A stretch of DNA of 33,898 bases, taken from positions 1 to 33,898 of the forward strand of contig SFGF01000037.1 of the NCBI GenBank assembly GCA_004556655.1. The letters are read 5' to 3'. The position numbers and the translations under genes are program-made. Below the pieces are notes generated by a model. It was not told the origin of the DNA. It was given only the letters and a program-made list of their open reading frames with translations, and did no database searches. The DNA is from Lachnospiraceae bacterium (lineage in GTDB: Bacteria; Bacillota; Clostridia; Lachnospirales; Lachnospiraceae). Shown here piece after piece: positions 8,507 to 15,575 of the stretch; the stretch's first letter is position 1; each line of letters opens with the position of its first letter.

Positions 8507-8536
8507 ATTATATTATAATAATTCTTTTTTCGTCAA
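8507..8536 (-). promoter_or_regulatory. ureA: Sigma-A-like promoter of the urease operon
   Basis: On the minus strand, TTGACG (8536-8531) and TATAAT (8512-8507) are spaced by 18 bases. Predicted transcripts start near 8500, only about 20 bases before the terminator hairpin and about 105 bases before ureA. A second overlapping TATAAT exists with 13-base spacing and is less likely to be used. Confidence 0.65.
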
Positions 8537-8543
8537 GCCTTTT

Positions 8544-8684
8544 TTACTGTTCACACGCCACTGTTCCGCGAGGTGTTTTCGTGTTGTAAACACGAAAATC
8601 CCGAGACATACGACGCGAAATGATGCATTTTGCATCATTTCTGTGCATCGCGAAGCGTGTTGCTGGTCACGGAGTGAACAGTAA
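8544..8684. repeat. Structured intergenic repeat, copy A
   Basis: A 141-bp unit with perfect 11-bp inverted ends (TTACTGTTCAC at 8544-8554, reverse complement at 8674-8684). Inside are two perfect 10-bp stem-loops: 8576-8585 with 8589-8598, and 8618-8627 with 8631-8640. Read on the minus strand it contains GCTTCGCGATGCACAG, which recurs with a two-base insertion in copy B upstream of the M20 gene. It lies directly after the M20 stop codon. It has no coding capacity. Confidence 0.65.
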
Positions 8685-8688
8685 CCTG

Positions 8689-9864
8689 CTATTTATTGTG
8701 TTTCAGCCATTCGACAGCACAGTGTGCCATGCATGCTGCACCGATCGGACATACTTCTTCGTTAAACTGTACTTTTGGATTGTGGGCACCGTAAGTTCCT
8801 CTTTCATCCAGATATCCTGCGGAAATATACATAAACGTCGAAGGTACTTTTTCTGCAACCACAGCAAAATCCTCCGATGCACTGGAAGATGCGCCCGGAT
8901 ATAAGGTAAGTCCCGGAATCGGAAGTTCTTTCATATAACCCACCATCTCAGCTGTCAGCTCCGGGTTACAGATCAACGGAGGTACTTCCGAAATCATTTC
9001 AATTTCAACACTTCCGCCATAAACCTCTGCCGTTTTCTGCGAAACTTCTTTCATCCTTCGAACCAGAAGTTCTCTCGCTTCCGGTTTATTCGTACGAATC
9101 GTTCCCTGCAGCACTGCTGTATCCGGAATGATATTGGCTGCTGCACCGGCCTGAAACTGCCCGATCGTCAGTACACAGGAGTGATTTGGATCACTTTCTC
9201 TTGCGATCAGTTCCTGAAGGGCCAGATGAATATGCACACCGATATTGATCGGATCAATAGAATTCTGCGGATATGCTCCGTGGGCACCTTTTCCGTAAAT
9301 CGTGATCTTAAATCCATCCACGGAAAACATCATGGTATCTTTGTCATTGTACATGCAAAGTCCCATAGGCAGCTGCCCTGCTGCCACATGATAAGCAAGA
9401 GCCGCATCCACTTTCGGATTTTCTAATATGCCTGCTTCGATCATATCCTTGCTGCCCTCAAATGTTTCTTCTGCAGGCTGGAACATAAATTTAACAGTTC
9501 CCTCCAGAGAATCCTCATTTTCTTTCAGCATTTTTGCCGCTGTCAGCAGCATAGCCGCATGGAAATCATGACCACAGGCATGGTTTTCCGTGCCTGTCGG
9601 GCATGCAAATGTTTCTCCGCTTTCTTCCGGCATCGGAAGTGCATCCATATCTGCCCGAAGAAGCAGAACCTTTCCTCCATGACCCAGAATCGCTGTCACA
9701 CCGTGACCACATTTCTGAGGGTTTAGTCCATATTCTGTAAGTTTTTCCATGACATAAGCCTGTGCTTTCGGCATGTCCAGCCCAACTTCTGCATTTGTAT
9801 GGAAATATCTGCGGTTTGCTACAATTTCATCTTTTAATTCTAACGCTCTCTCATAAAAATTCAT
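8689..9864 (-). CDS. M20-family metallo-amidohydrolase (N-acyl amino acid/hippurate hydrolase type)
   Basis: 391 residues. A zinc- or manganese-dependent amidohydrolase of the M20D group (N-acyl-amino-acid amidohydrolases, hippurate hydrolases, IAA-amide hydrolases). Metal-site motifs are visible: LLRADMDALP, ENHACGHDFHAAML, MFQPAEETFEGS, and the late SSASEDFA. The dimerization domain begins around GAHGAYPQNSIDP. The real substrate cannot be told from sequence. ATG 9864 is favoured over ATG 9870 because GAGGG lies six bases before it. The gene has its own promoter and a long structured leader, and is flanked by related structured repeats on both sides. Confidence 0.88.
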   Translation of the reverse strand: MNFYERALELKDEIVANRRYFHTNAEVGLDMPKAQAYVMEKLTEYGLNPQKCGHGVTAILGHGGKVLLLRADMDALPMPEESGETFACPTGTENHACGHDFHAAMLLTAAKMLKENEDSLEGTVKFMFQPAEETFEGSKDMIEAGILENPKVDAALAYHVAAGQLPMGLCMYNDKDTMMFSVDGFKITIYGKGAHGAYPQNSIDPINIGVHIHLALQELIARESDPNHSCVLTIGQFQAGAAANIIPDTAVLQGTIRTNKPEARELLVRRMKEVSQKTAEVYGGSVEIEMISEVPPLICNPELTAEMVGYMKELPIPGLTLYPGASSSASEDFAVVAEKVPSTFMYISAGYLDERGTYGAHNPKVQFNEEVCPIGAACMAHCAVEWLKHNK

Positions 9865-9886
9865 TGTCATCCCTCACAGTCCTTAA

Positions 9887-10020
9887 AATATTCAACACGA
9901 ACACTCGTGAGACTCGGCACGCAATTCTGGTCAGCTTTTGCTGACATCTTTCTTTTCAGAATCGCTGTGCATCCTCGCGAAGCATTTAACTCAGTGGGAG
10001 AGTAAACTCCCACTGAGTTA
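9887..10020 (-). repeat. Structured leader/repeat, copy B
   Basis: The 5' leader of the M20 gene. It begins with a perfect 14-bp hairpin (9987-10000 with 10007-10020, loop of six) that starts about where transcription should start. It then carries GCTTCGCGAGGATGCACAG, shared with copy A apart from two inserted bases. A nested stem-loop follows (a 9-bp outer stem with one G-U pair around 9922-9930 and 9959-9967; inner stem 9930-9935 with 9940-9945) and then a small CACGA/TCGTG hairpin at 9896-9909. The hairpin has no U-tail, so it is not a plain terminator for nth. It matches no riboswitch class I know. Confidence 0.5.
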
Positions 10021-10026
10021 AAACAC

Positions 10027-10054
10027 ATTATAGCACCCTGTATTAAAAAGTGAA
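10027..10054 (-). promoter_or_regulatory. Candidate promoter of the M20 gene
   Basis: On the minus strand, TTCACT (10054-10049) and TATAAT (10032-10027) are separated by 16 bases. Predicted transcription starts near 10020, at the base of the 14-bp leader hairpin. Confidence 0.5.
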
Positions 10055-10076
10055 GTCCGGAATTTTCTATACTCTA

Positions 10077-10715
10077 TTATTCTACCCCATGTTTTTGGCA
10101 AATATCCTGAAGACAGCATTTATCGCAATAGGGTTTTGTCCTTGCGGTACAGACATCTCTTCCATGGAATACCAGTCGGTGACAGAAGTCACTTCCTTCT
10201 TCCGGCGGTATAATTTTCCATAAAGCCATCTCCACTTTTTTGGGCTCCTTAATTCCGTCAACCAGGCCGATCCGGTTGGTCAAGCGGATACAATGCGTAT
10301 CGGTCACGATCGCAGGCTTTCCGAATACATCTCCCATAATCAGATTTGCGCTTTTTCGTCCCACACCGGGAAGTTTTAAAAGTGCATCAAAATCATCCGG
10401 TACCTTTCCGTCATATTGTTCATTCAGAATTTTCATACAGGCACTAATGTCCCTTGCTTTGCTTTTACCAAGACCACAGGGCCGTACGATTTTCTCAATA
10501 TCTTCCACATCTGCTTCAGCCAGCGCTTTCACGCTGGGATATTTTTCATACAGTCCCTCCACCACCACATTTACTCTGGCATCCGTACACTGTGCTGCCA
10601 GCCGGACACTTACCAGAAGTTTCCATGCCTGATCATAATCCAGCGTGCATCCCGCATCCGGATACTCCTTTTTTAATCGTTCAATTACTTCCAATGCCAG
10701 TTCTTCTTTTGTCAT
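10077..10715 (-). CDS. nth: Endonuclease III
   Basis: 212 residues, the normal length. A bifunctional DNA glycosylase/AP lyase for oxidised pyrimidines. The helix-hairpin-helix reads LPGVGRKSANLIMGDVFG with the catalytic lysine in GRKSA. The catalytic aspartate lies in VTDTHCIRL, and the [4Fe-4S] cluster cysteines (C-x6-C-x2-C-x5-C) are at the C-terminus within CTARTKPYCDKCCLQDIC. It is a single-gene unit with a promoter upstream at 10786-10814. Confidence 0.95.
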   Translation of the reverse strand: MTKEELALEVIERLKKEYPDAGCTLDYDQAWKLLVSVRLAAQCTDARVNVVVEGLYEKYPSVKALAEADVEDIEKIVRPCGLGKSKARDISACMKILNEQYDGKVPDDFDALLKLPGVGRKSANLIMGDVFGKPAIVTDTHCIRLTNRIGLVDGIKEPKKVEMALWKIIPPEEGSDFCHRLVFHGRDVCTARTKPYCDKCCLQDICQKHGVE

Positions 10716-10785
10716 AATAATCTCCTATTGTTTCGCCCTAAATGCCTCCGACAGACCCTTACGCTGCCTTGTTCTTTTTATAACT

Positions 10786-10814
10786 AGTATAAAGAATTTC
10801 ATACAAAATTACAA
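10786..10814 (-). promoter_or_regulatory. nth: Promoter of nth
   Basis: On the minus strand, TTGTAA (10814-10809) and TATACT (10791-10786) are separated by 17 bases. It gives a 5' leader of about 65 bases to nth and lies downstream of the terminator at 10873-10923, so nth is separate from the RiPP operon. Confidence 0.55.
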
Positions 10815-10872
10815 CCCAAACACTTTTTCTTCCCAGACAATCACAAACTCTTCGTAGTACAACGTATTTCAC

Positions 10873-10923
10873 AAAAAAGAAGCATAACAGGTTCTTTCTT
10901 TTTTCCTGTTATGCTTCTTTTTT
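10873..10923 (-). terminator. Terminator of the RiPP operon
   Basis: Perfect 19-bp stem, 10873-10891 with 10905-10923, with a 13-base loop. The U-run follows on the minus strand. The stop codon of the S26 peptidase gene (10909-10911) lies inside the stem, so the hairpin directly ends the operon. Confidence 0.85.
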
Positions 10924-11424
10924 ATTATCATCTTCACTTTTCTTCTGTTTGAACACAACCTGGGTAATCCATTTGCGGTTGCGAAACCAGATACGGAATA
11001 TCCATTTACGAACCGGAAAAAGCAGCATCCAGATGCGGAACAAAATACTCCATTTTAATTGACTGCAGTCAATTGTCTTCCCATGACGGATCACCTTACA
11101 TACTTTGGCAACAATACTGTCGTATCGCATGGGCGGATCTCGAAATAAATTTCCATCACCAGTTGTCTGAAAATAGTCTTTTTTCAAACAGGTGATGCGG
11201 TGTAAAATATACCGTTCTTCCGAAACACGATATAAAATAATATCTCCGATTTTTACATTCTTCTTGTCAGTTTTTTCTACTATCACCTGATCTCTTCCGT
11301 GACAAAGAAGAGGCCACATACTCATGCCGGTTACAGTAAAAGCAGCCTGCCGGTTCTGGGCAAGCTGCTCGCTTATCGCTTCGAACAGAATTCTGGAAGA
11401 AATCCATTTCTTTTCTTCATACAA
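10909..11424 (-). CDS. S24/S26-type signal-peptidase-like protease
   Basis: 171 residues. The catalytic serine sits in GMSMWPLL (Ser35) and the second catalytic residue is probably His75 in YILHRIT, as in the Ser-His signal peptidases of the SipW/ER type, rather than the Ser-Lys dyad. GDGN at 89-92 is a further family box. A hydrophobic segment near residues 125-145 (WSILFRIWMLLFPVRKWIFRIW) would tether it to the membrane by its C-terminus. The start is TTG 11424, immediately after the stop codon of the ATPase gene, so translation is coupled. As last gene of the RiPP operon it is a good candidate to trim the modified precursor; that role is inference. Confidence 0.75.
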   Translation of the reverse strand: MYEEKKWISSRILFEAISEQLAQNRQAAFTVTGMSMWPLLCHGRDQVIVEKTDKKNVKIGDIILYRVSEERYILHRITCLKKDYFQTTGDGNLFRDPPMRYDSIVAKVCKVIRHGKTIDCSQLKWSILFRIWMLLFPVRKWIFRIWFRNRKWITQVVFKQKKSEDDNKKEA

Positions 11425-12327
11425 TTATAGTTTCTCCAATACTTTTTTGAGTACACTAACTCCTTCTAAATCAGGACGACAGCTAAGACGAATAATTGGT
11501 ATCACACTCAGAAATTGCTCCAGATTAGATATTGCCTGAATTGCCATTTTCTTATCCCAAATAGGATACTGAAGATGAGGAAAAACAGCACCAAAAGCTT
11601 CTAGCCCTGTGATACAATGCGCCTCATTCTGCTCGTTTCGTTCCAAAACTACCAACGCTTTCACTGGAACACTTCGATTAATTTGCTCCCCACTGGTTCC
11701 AGACCACGGAAGACCAAATCCCATCCAAACACCGTTCTTTATACAAACTGTGGAACGATCACCATTGATAATAAGAGCTTGATTAAAATCTCTCCATAAT
11801 CTGGCATGTGTTGTTTTACCGGTCCCAGACTTAGCAGATATAATAATCCCCTGCCCATGATATTCCATCAGAACCCCATGAAATGTCAGAATATTATGTT
11901 TCAAAAGTACTCCCGGTATTATTTGACCTATATACTCGAAAGCGAGAAAACCAGCAGACTGTGTATTATCATCTAAAAGAGAAATCTGATTCCATTCAGG
12001 ATTAATTTTGTAATTAAGGTAAAGTTTTTCACTTCTGTTCCGGACGTACTTCCAGATTGTTTTGTTATCCTGATGAAAAAAAATCTGATGCTGGAAAAAA
12101 CCCGTAGATTGGGTGAAAACAAGGCAATTTTCCCGGGAAAAATCTTCCTTATTCGAATCCTTCGCAGTAAGATTTACAAGTAAATCGCACTCCCTTATAT
12201 CTGAAAGTTTGTATGGATCCAACTTCCAATGCCAGCAACTGCCAACTGTATCCAAAACATGATATATAAATTTACAGGTTACGCCAGCCAATTCAACAGC
12301 TATCTGCATGAGAGGAATCAGCTCCAT
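11425..12327 (-). CDS. HprK-like P-loop ATPase of the RiPP operon
   Basis: 300 residues. Resembles the C-terminal kinase half of HPr kinase/phosphorylase: HGVLMEYHGQGIIISAKSGT leads into the Walker A (AKSGTGKTTHARLW, about 165-178), followed by INGDRST and the strand-rich segment FGLPWSGTSGEQ. The N-terminal ~140 residues are divergent. Proteins of this group recur in PqqD/radical-SAM and lasso-type peptide clusters, where some phosphorylate the peptide and others have no known role. ATG 12327 overlaps the end of the candidate precursor gene by ten bases, so the two are translationally coupled. Confidence 0.7.
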   Translation of the reverse strand: MELIPLMQIAVELAGVTCKFIYHVLDTVGSCWHWKLDPYKLSDIRECDLLVNLTAKDSNKEDFSRENCLVFTQSTGFFQHQIFFHQDNKTIWKYVRNRSEKLYLNYKINPEWNQISLLDDNTQSAGFLAFEYIGQIIPGVLLKHNILTFHGVLMEYHGQGIIISAKSGTGKTTHARLWRDFNQALIINGDRSTVCIKNGVWMGFGLPWSGTSGEQINRSVPVKALVVLERNEQNEAHCITGLEAFGAVFPHLQYPIWDKKMAIQAISNLEQFLSVIPIIRLSCRPDLEGVSVLKKVLEKL

Positions 12328-12656
12328 TCACCAGGCTGCGGAGGCTCAGGTTTAATATAAGTCGGATCATATTCATGCTGTGACAAACCTGTCTGTAGAG
12401 CTTCGTATACCTTCTGCTTTTCGTCTTCTGGTACATTATAGTATTCAATCACTGTTCCCATAACTCTATTACAGTTTCCACCCATCTCAAACTTAATGTA
12501 TCCATCTCCTCCTGGGGTATCTGGGTTGTCATAATCATAATACCAATACGGAACTCTACCATTTGCATCTTGAGACCAGCAATTAGCCGCAACATTGTGC
12601 TGATTTCGAATATCCACAAATTTCATTGACGGTTTTTCATATTTTACTATTGTCAT
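12318..12656 (-). CDS. Candidate RiPP precursor peptide
   Basis: 112 residues and no domain I recognise. The N-terminus (MTIVKYEKPSMKFVDIRNQ) has the YEKPxM-type opening seen in leaders of Clostridia peptide precursors. Two cysteines (Cys26 and Cys62) bracket an aromatic, Asp/Gly/Pro-rich stretch (PYWYYDYDNPDTPGGDGY, 36-53). The C-terminus is proline-rich (PEPPQPGEW). The strongest Shine-Dalgarno in the operon, AAGGAGG, lies eight bases before ATG 12656, suggesting high translation. It overlaps the radical SAM stop codon by four bases and sits between modifying enzyme and downstream genes. It is long for a precursor; it could instead be a small accessory protein. Confidence 0.55.
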   Translation of the reverse strand: MTIVKYEKPSMKFVDIRNQHNVAANCWSQDANGRVPYWYYDYDNPDTPGGDGYIKFEMGGNCNRVMGTVIEYYNVPEDEKQKVYEALQTGLSQHEYDPTYIKPEPPQPGEWS

Positions 12657-13750
12657 AATATTTTCCTCCTTAATGCTTCATTTGTTATCTTTGTATTTTG
12701 ACATATATACTCTGGAATCCCCTGTAAATCTCCGGTTTCTGAATATCGAAATGCATAACAACATTCACATAAATCCTTCAAATTGCATTCCACACAATGT
12801 GAATTTAATGAAGGCAACTTAATCTTTGATGGAAAATCTTCCCATGCTTTTTGGAATCCAAGGGATAATGCATCAGTTGAAAATACTCCTAATATCTGGC
12901 ATCCTTGCAGTTTTCCATCCCATGTAATGGTATATCGACGCATTCCTGCCTCACATCCCAATAAAGTTAAATGTTTTTTTTCTGCTTTTGGAAATTGTAT
13001 CAGTCGCATGCAACTATTTTTTTTAATGGATTCCTTTTCATTCTCTAATAATTGTTTTTTTGCTCTTTCAATTAATAAATTAAATGATTCTTCCGCAGAT
13101 AATCTACATGTTTCCACATCAGAGCACGCCCCACGAACAGCCTTCGTTACCATTCTTGTATTTGTAAGTTTATTAGCAGTTTTGAATTCATTTTTTAATA
13201 GCGCTTCCATCGCCGATAAGTCCTGAACGTTATCGCGTATTATAGTAGTTCGATAACTGATAATAGATGGCAAAGTCTGAAGACAATGAACTCCTTCTAC
13301 CATCCTTTTAAACGCTTCTTTAGTCCCACAAACTTTTTCATATGTTTCCGGAGAAGATCCATAAATGGTAATACCAATCATATGTGGTGGATACTTTCGC
13401 AAGGTTTCCATAATTTTAGGTGTTACTAACGTTGCATTTGTGTACAATTCGATGATAAATCCACATTTATAAATTTCTTCCCAAATTTCACAAAAATCTC
13501 GGCGTAGCATGGGCTCACCTCCAGTGATAAGTAATTGCAAAGTTCCTGCTTCTGCTGCCTGCTTTGCAATATCTACCCATTGAGTTGCCGTTAATTCCTT
13601 CGCCATTAATTCATTATTTTCTCTATCATCATGGCGAAACAAGCACATTTTACAATGAAGATTACACCGAACAGTAAGTTCAAACGTACCTTCTTCAGGG
13701 ATACGTTTCGGCATTTCAGTTAAGATCCGCATAGTATTTTGATTTTCCAT
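12653..13750 (-). CDS. Radical SAM/SPASM peptide-modifying enzyme
   Basis: 365 residues. The radical SAM cluster motif C-x3-C-x2-C is at residues 29, 33 and 36 (CNLHCKMC), with LLITGGEPMLR as the GGEP motif that binds the SAM amino group. The C-terminal third carries a SPASM/twitch-like cysteine set: GCEAG, LQGCQILG, and HCVECNLKDLCECC, expected to hold auxiliary Fe-S clusters. Enzymes with this layout modify ribosomal peptides (thioether, C-C or C-O crosslinks). It starts immediately after the PqqD-like gene and overlaps the candidate precursor start. The type of modification cannot be told. Confidence 0.88.
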   Translation of the reverse strand: MENQNTMRILTEMPKRIPEEGTFELTVRCNLHCKMCLFRHDDRENNELMAKELTATQWVDIAKQAAEAGTLQLLITGGEPMLRRDFCEIWEEIYKCGFIIELYTNATLVTPKIMETLRKYPPHMIGITIYGSSPETYEKVCGTKEAFKRMVEGVHCLQTLPSIISYRTTIIRDNVQDLSAMEALLKNEFKTANKLTNTRMVTKAVRGACSDVETCRLSAEESFNLLIERAKKQLLENEKESIKKNSCMRLIQFPKAEKKHLTLLGCEAGMRRYTITWDGKLQGCQILGVFSTDALSLGFQKAWEDFPSKIKLPSLNSHCVECNLKDLCECCYAFRYSETGDLQGIPEYICQNTKITNEALRRKIL

Positions 13751-14158
13751 TTACCGCATCACCACCATATCATGCTCCTTTAGCAACTGAATGAAATCCA
13801 GAACATCCTGCACCGCTATTTCATGATTGATTCCATATTTTTCTTCAAGTACCTGTTCCAGCTCCCCAAGTTTGCTTGGTTGCTGCAGCTTCGCCCACAA
13901 ATCCGCAGCACTCTCATTGATTTCAATATACCCATTAAAATTTGCGATGTTGGAACCTACAGATATCAAAACATCCGAATCCGCTATTTTCCGATGAATA
14001 TAATTTTCAGAAGCCTGATACGTCTTTTGAAATTTATATCCTGCTTGTTCCAATTTCATTTTCAATTCAGCATTTGATAACTGATTTACATCACCAAGTC
14101 CATTTAAATCAATTGGAATAACGGACATCTCTGGTGATTCCCATTTTAATTTCAACAC
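13751..14158 (-). CDS. PqqD-like peptide chaperone with N-terminal extension
   Basis: 135 residues. Residues about 50-135 match the PqqD fold (YIHRKIADSDVLISVGSNIA, then ESAADLWAKLQQP and a helical end), the RiPP recognition element that delivers a precursor leader to the radical SAM enzyme. About 50 extra residues precede it, opening KWESPEMSVIPID, which echoes the YEKPSMKFVDI opening of the candidate precursor. The start is GTG 14158 or TTG 14155: AGGGGGG lies four or seven bases upstream respectively, and ATG 14160 is out of frame. It is the first gene of the operon, with the invertible promoter region about 100-270 bases upstream. Confidence 0.78.
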   Translation of the reverse strand: MLKLKWESPEMSVIPIDLNGLGDVNQLSNAELKMKLEQAGYKFQKTYQASENYIHRKIADSDVLISVGSNIANFNGYIEINESAADLWAKLQQPSKLGELEQVLEEKYGINHEIAVQDVLDFIQLLKEHDMVVMR

Positions 14159-14258
14159 ATATCCCCCCTTTCAAAGCGAAAAACGTGCCATCATTGGAAT
14201 TTGCAGATGCAAACTGTTGTCAAAGAAACCACTTTCAGCACAATTGAAAGTAGGCCCA

Positions 14259-14278
14259 TCAAATAGTACACTTTTTGA
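14259..14278. other. Recombination site 1 of the invertible promoter
   Basis: TCAAATAGTACACTTTTTGA. The two 9-base halves are reverse complements at eight of nine positions around an asymmetric AC at 14268-14269, the layout of a serine-invertase crossover site. Its reverse complement recurs at 14409-14428 with 18 of 20 identical positions. Confidence 0.75.
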
Positions 14279-14361
14279 TATAACATCTCTGCTTTAAATA
14301 GAAAATCAGTATAATTACTTTAGTATTACTACAGTCATTCATAAAAATTTCAATTCCCCCC

Positions 14362-14390
14362 TTGATTTGTATTAAAAATTCACTTATAAT
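14362..14390 (+). promoter_or_regulatory. Sigma-A promoter inside the invertible segment (now pointing away from the RiPP operon)
   Basis: TTGATT (14362-14367) and TATAAT (14385-14390) are separated by exactly 17 bases on the plus strand. No plus-strand gene follows; a transcript would run antisense through the recombinase gene. After inversion about the two site centres the -35 would fall near 14325-14320 and the -10 near 14302-14297 on the minus strand, driving the RiPP operon with a leader of about 130 bases. A weaker minus-strand candidate exists now (TATACT at 14313-14308 with a poor -35). Confidence 0.7.
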
Positions 14391-14408
14391 ATGTAAGAAT
14401 AATAGTTC

Positions 14409-14428
14409 TCAAAAAGTGTACTTTATGA
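14409..14428. other. Recombination site 2 of the invertible promoter
   Basis: The reverse complement reads TCATAAAGTACACTTTTTGA, matching site 1 at 18 of 20 positions in inverted orientation, with 14 consecutive identical bases. The central dinucleotide is at 14418-14419. The recombinase stop codon (14423-14425) lies within the site but outside the crossover point, so inversion leaves the recombinase coding sequence intact. Confidence 0.75.
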
Positions 14429-15055
14429 GAGCTTTCTTTTTTGTTTTTCATTTCTTTGTGCCAATCTGTATTCCTGAAGTCTGCGATAAAAAGTGGCTTC
14501 GCTCATTCCACATACTTCCATCACCTCCTGTGTTGTGATTTCTTTTTTCTCCCATTTTTTTATCATCTGTCCAAAATTATCAGGGGTTTTAATTGCCGGT
14601 CTTCCAAATTTGATTCCGCGTGCTTTCGCAGCTGCAATCCCTTCTGCCTGACGCTGCCGGATATTGCTTCGTTCATTTTCTGCCACAAAAGAAAGTACCT
14701 GTAAAACAATATCACTGAGAAATGTTCCCATCAGATCTTTTCCCCGGCGGGTATCCAAAAGCGGCATATCCAGTACCATGATATCAATCCCTTTCTCTTT
14801 TGTCAGAATCCGCCATTGTTCCAGAATTTCTTCATAATTGCGCCCCAGACGGTCAATGCTCTTAACATAGAGCAAATCATCTTTTTTCATCTTGCGCACC
14901 AACTTTTTATACTGTGGACGGTTAAAATTTTTTCCGGACTGTTTATCCATAAAAATGTTTTTTTCCGGTATTTCCAATTCCCGCAATGCAATCATCTGTC
15001 TGTCTTCGTTCTGATCATGACTGCTGACACGGATATATCCATAGATTGCTGTCAA
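14423..15055 (-). CDS. Hin-like serine recombinase (probable DNA invertase)
   Basis: 210 residues. Resolvase/invertase catalytic domain: YGYIRVSS with the nucleophile Ser11 and Arg9, YVKSIDRLGRNYEEI with the conserved DRLGR arginines, and the long helix ending in ENERSNIRQRQAEGIAAAKARG. The C-terminal GRPAIKTPD linker and helix-turn-helix (TQEVMEVCGMSEATFYRRL) match Hin/Gin-type proteins in size and order. The start is TTG 15055 with AGGAG six bases upstream. The matching inverted sites at its 3' end flank a promoter, which argues for a local invertase rather than a transposon resolvase; no transposase is present. Confidence 0.85.
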   Translation of the reverse strand: MTAIYGYIRVSSHDQNEDRQMIALRELEIPEKNIFMDKQSGKNFNRPQYKKLVRKMKKDDLLYVKSIDRLGRNYEEILEQWRILTKEKGIDIMVLDMPLLDTRRGKDLMGTFLSDIVLQVLSFVAENERSNIRQRQAEGIAAAKARGIKFGRPAIKTPDNFGQMIKKWEKKEITTQEVMEVCGMSEATFYRRLQEYRLAQRNEKQKRKLS

Positions 15056-15466
15056 ATAGTACTCCTTTCCTACCAGGCATCATCATACCATCTTCACACC
15101 TGGTATTTTTCTTGCATAATGTCTCATTTTTTCGTAAATACTTTTACAAGCAATGAAAAACACGCCACTCTCATACTTTTAGAAATCATGTATAATACCT
15201 AAATAATATCGAAAAGTATTAATCAAAAGCAAAAATCACTCAAATCCAGAGGTAATAACCCCACATCTGAGTGACAATAATCAATAATGAAATTCTGTCC
15301 ACAAGGCAAGTTATGAAATCAGATAAATTGAAACCAAAACATTCCCTATGGAATTATTATTTGAAAAGCAACAGAATATTATACTTACCCATTACTGGAT
15401 TTGTGTTCTTCCAGAGAATCAATTGTTGCTACTCTCCCTTCCAGGCTTCATAGCAACAAAATTATC
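15056..15466. other. Non-coding stretch upstream of the recombinase
   Basis: No gene is supported here. A small stem (TACCAGG 15071-15077 with CCTGGTA 15099-15105) lies in the leader of the recombinase gene. A 9-bp stem (15423-15431 with 15451-15459, TTGTTGCTA and its complement) lies near the other end. No convincing promoter for the recombinase was found, and no further copy of the 20-bp inversion site. Confidence 0.5.
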
Positions 15467-15540
15467 TATATAGAAAAACTATATCCTGAGACCCTTGATT
15501 TTCTAAAAACGAGGGTCTCAGGACATAGTTTTTCTGTATA
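15467..15540 (-). terminator. Long hairpin, probable terminator of the nucleoside operon
   Basis: Positions 15467-15495 and 15512-15540 pair over 29 bases with two mismatches, with a 16-base loop. The stem includes A-rich and U-rich flanks, as in bidirectional terminators. It lies about 35 bases downstream of the metallophosphoesterase stop codon, the last gene of the nucleoside salvage operon. Confidence 0.7.
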
Positions 15541-15575
15541 AGGAAAATTTTTGATAACAAAATAGAGTTTTCTCT

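Noticed and set aside
9887..10020. T-box or known riboswitch in the M20 leader
   Set aside because: No T-box consensus or known aptamer core could be found, and the hairpin has no U-run.
14423..15055. Transposon resolvase (Tn3-like or IS607-like)
   Set aside because: No transposase or terminal repeats are nearby, while matched inverted crossover sites around a promoter fit a DNA invertase.
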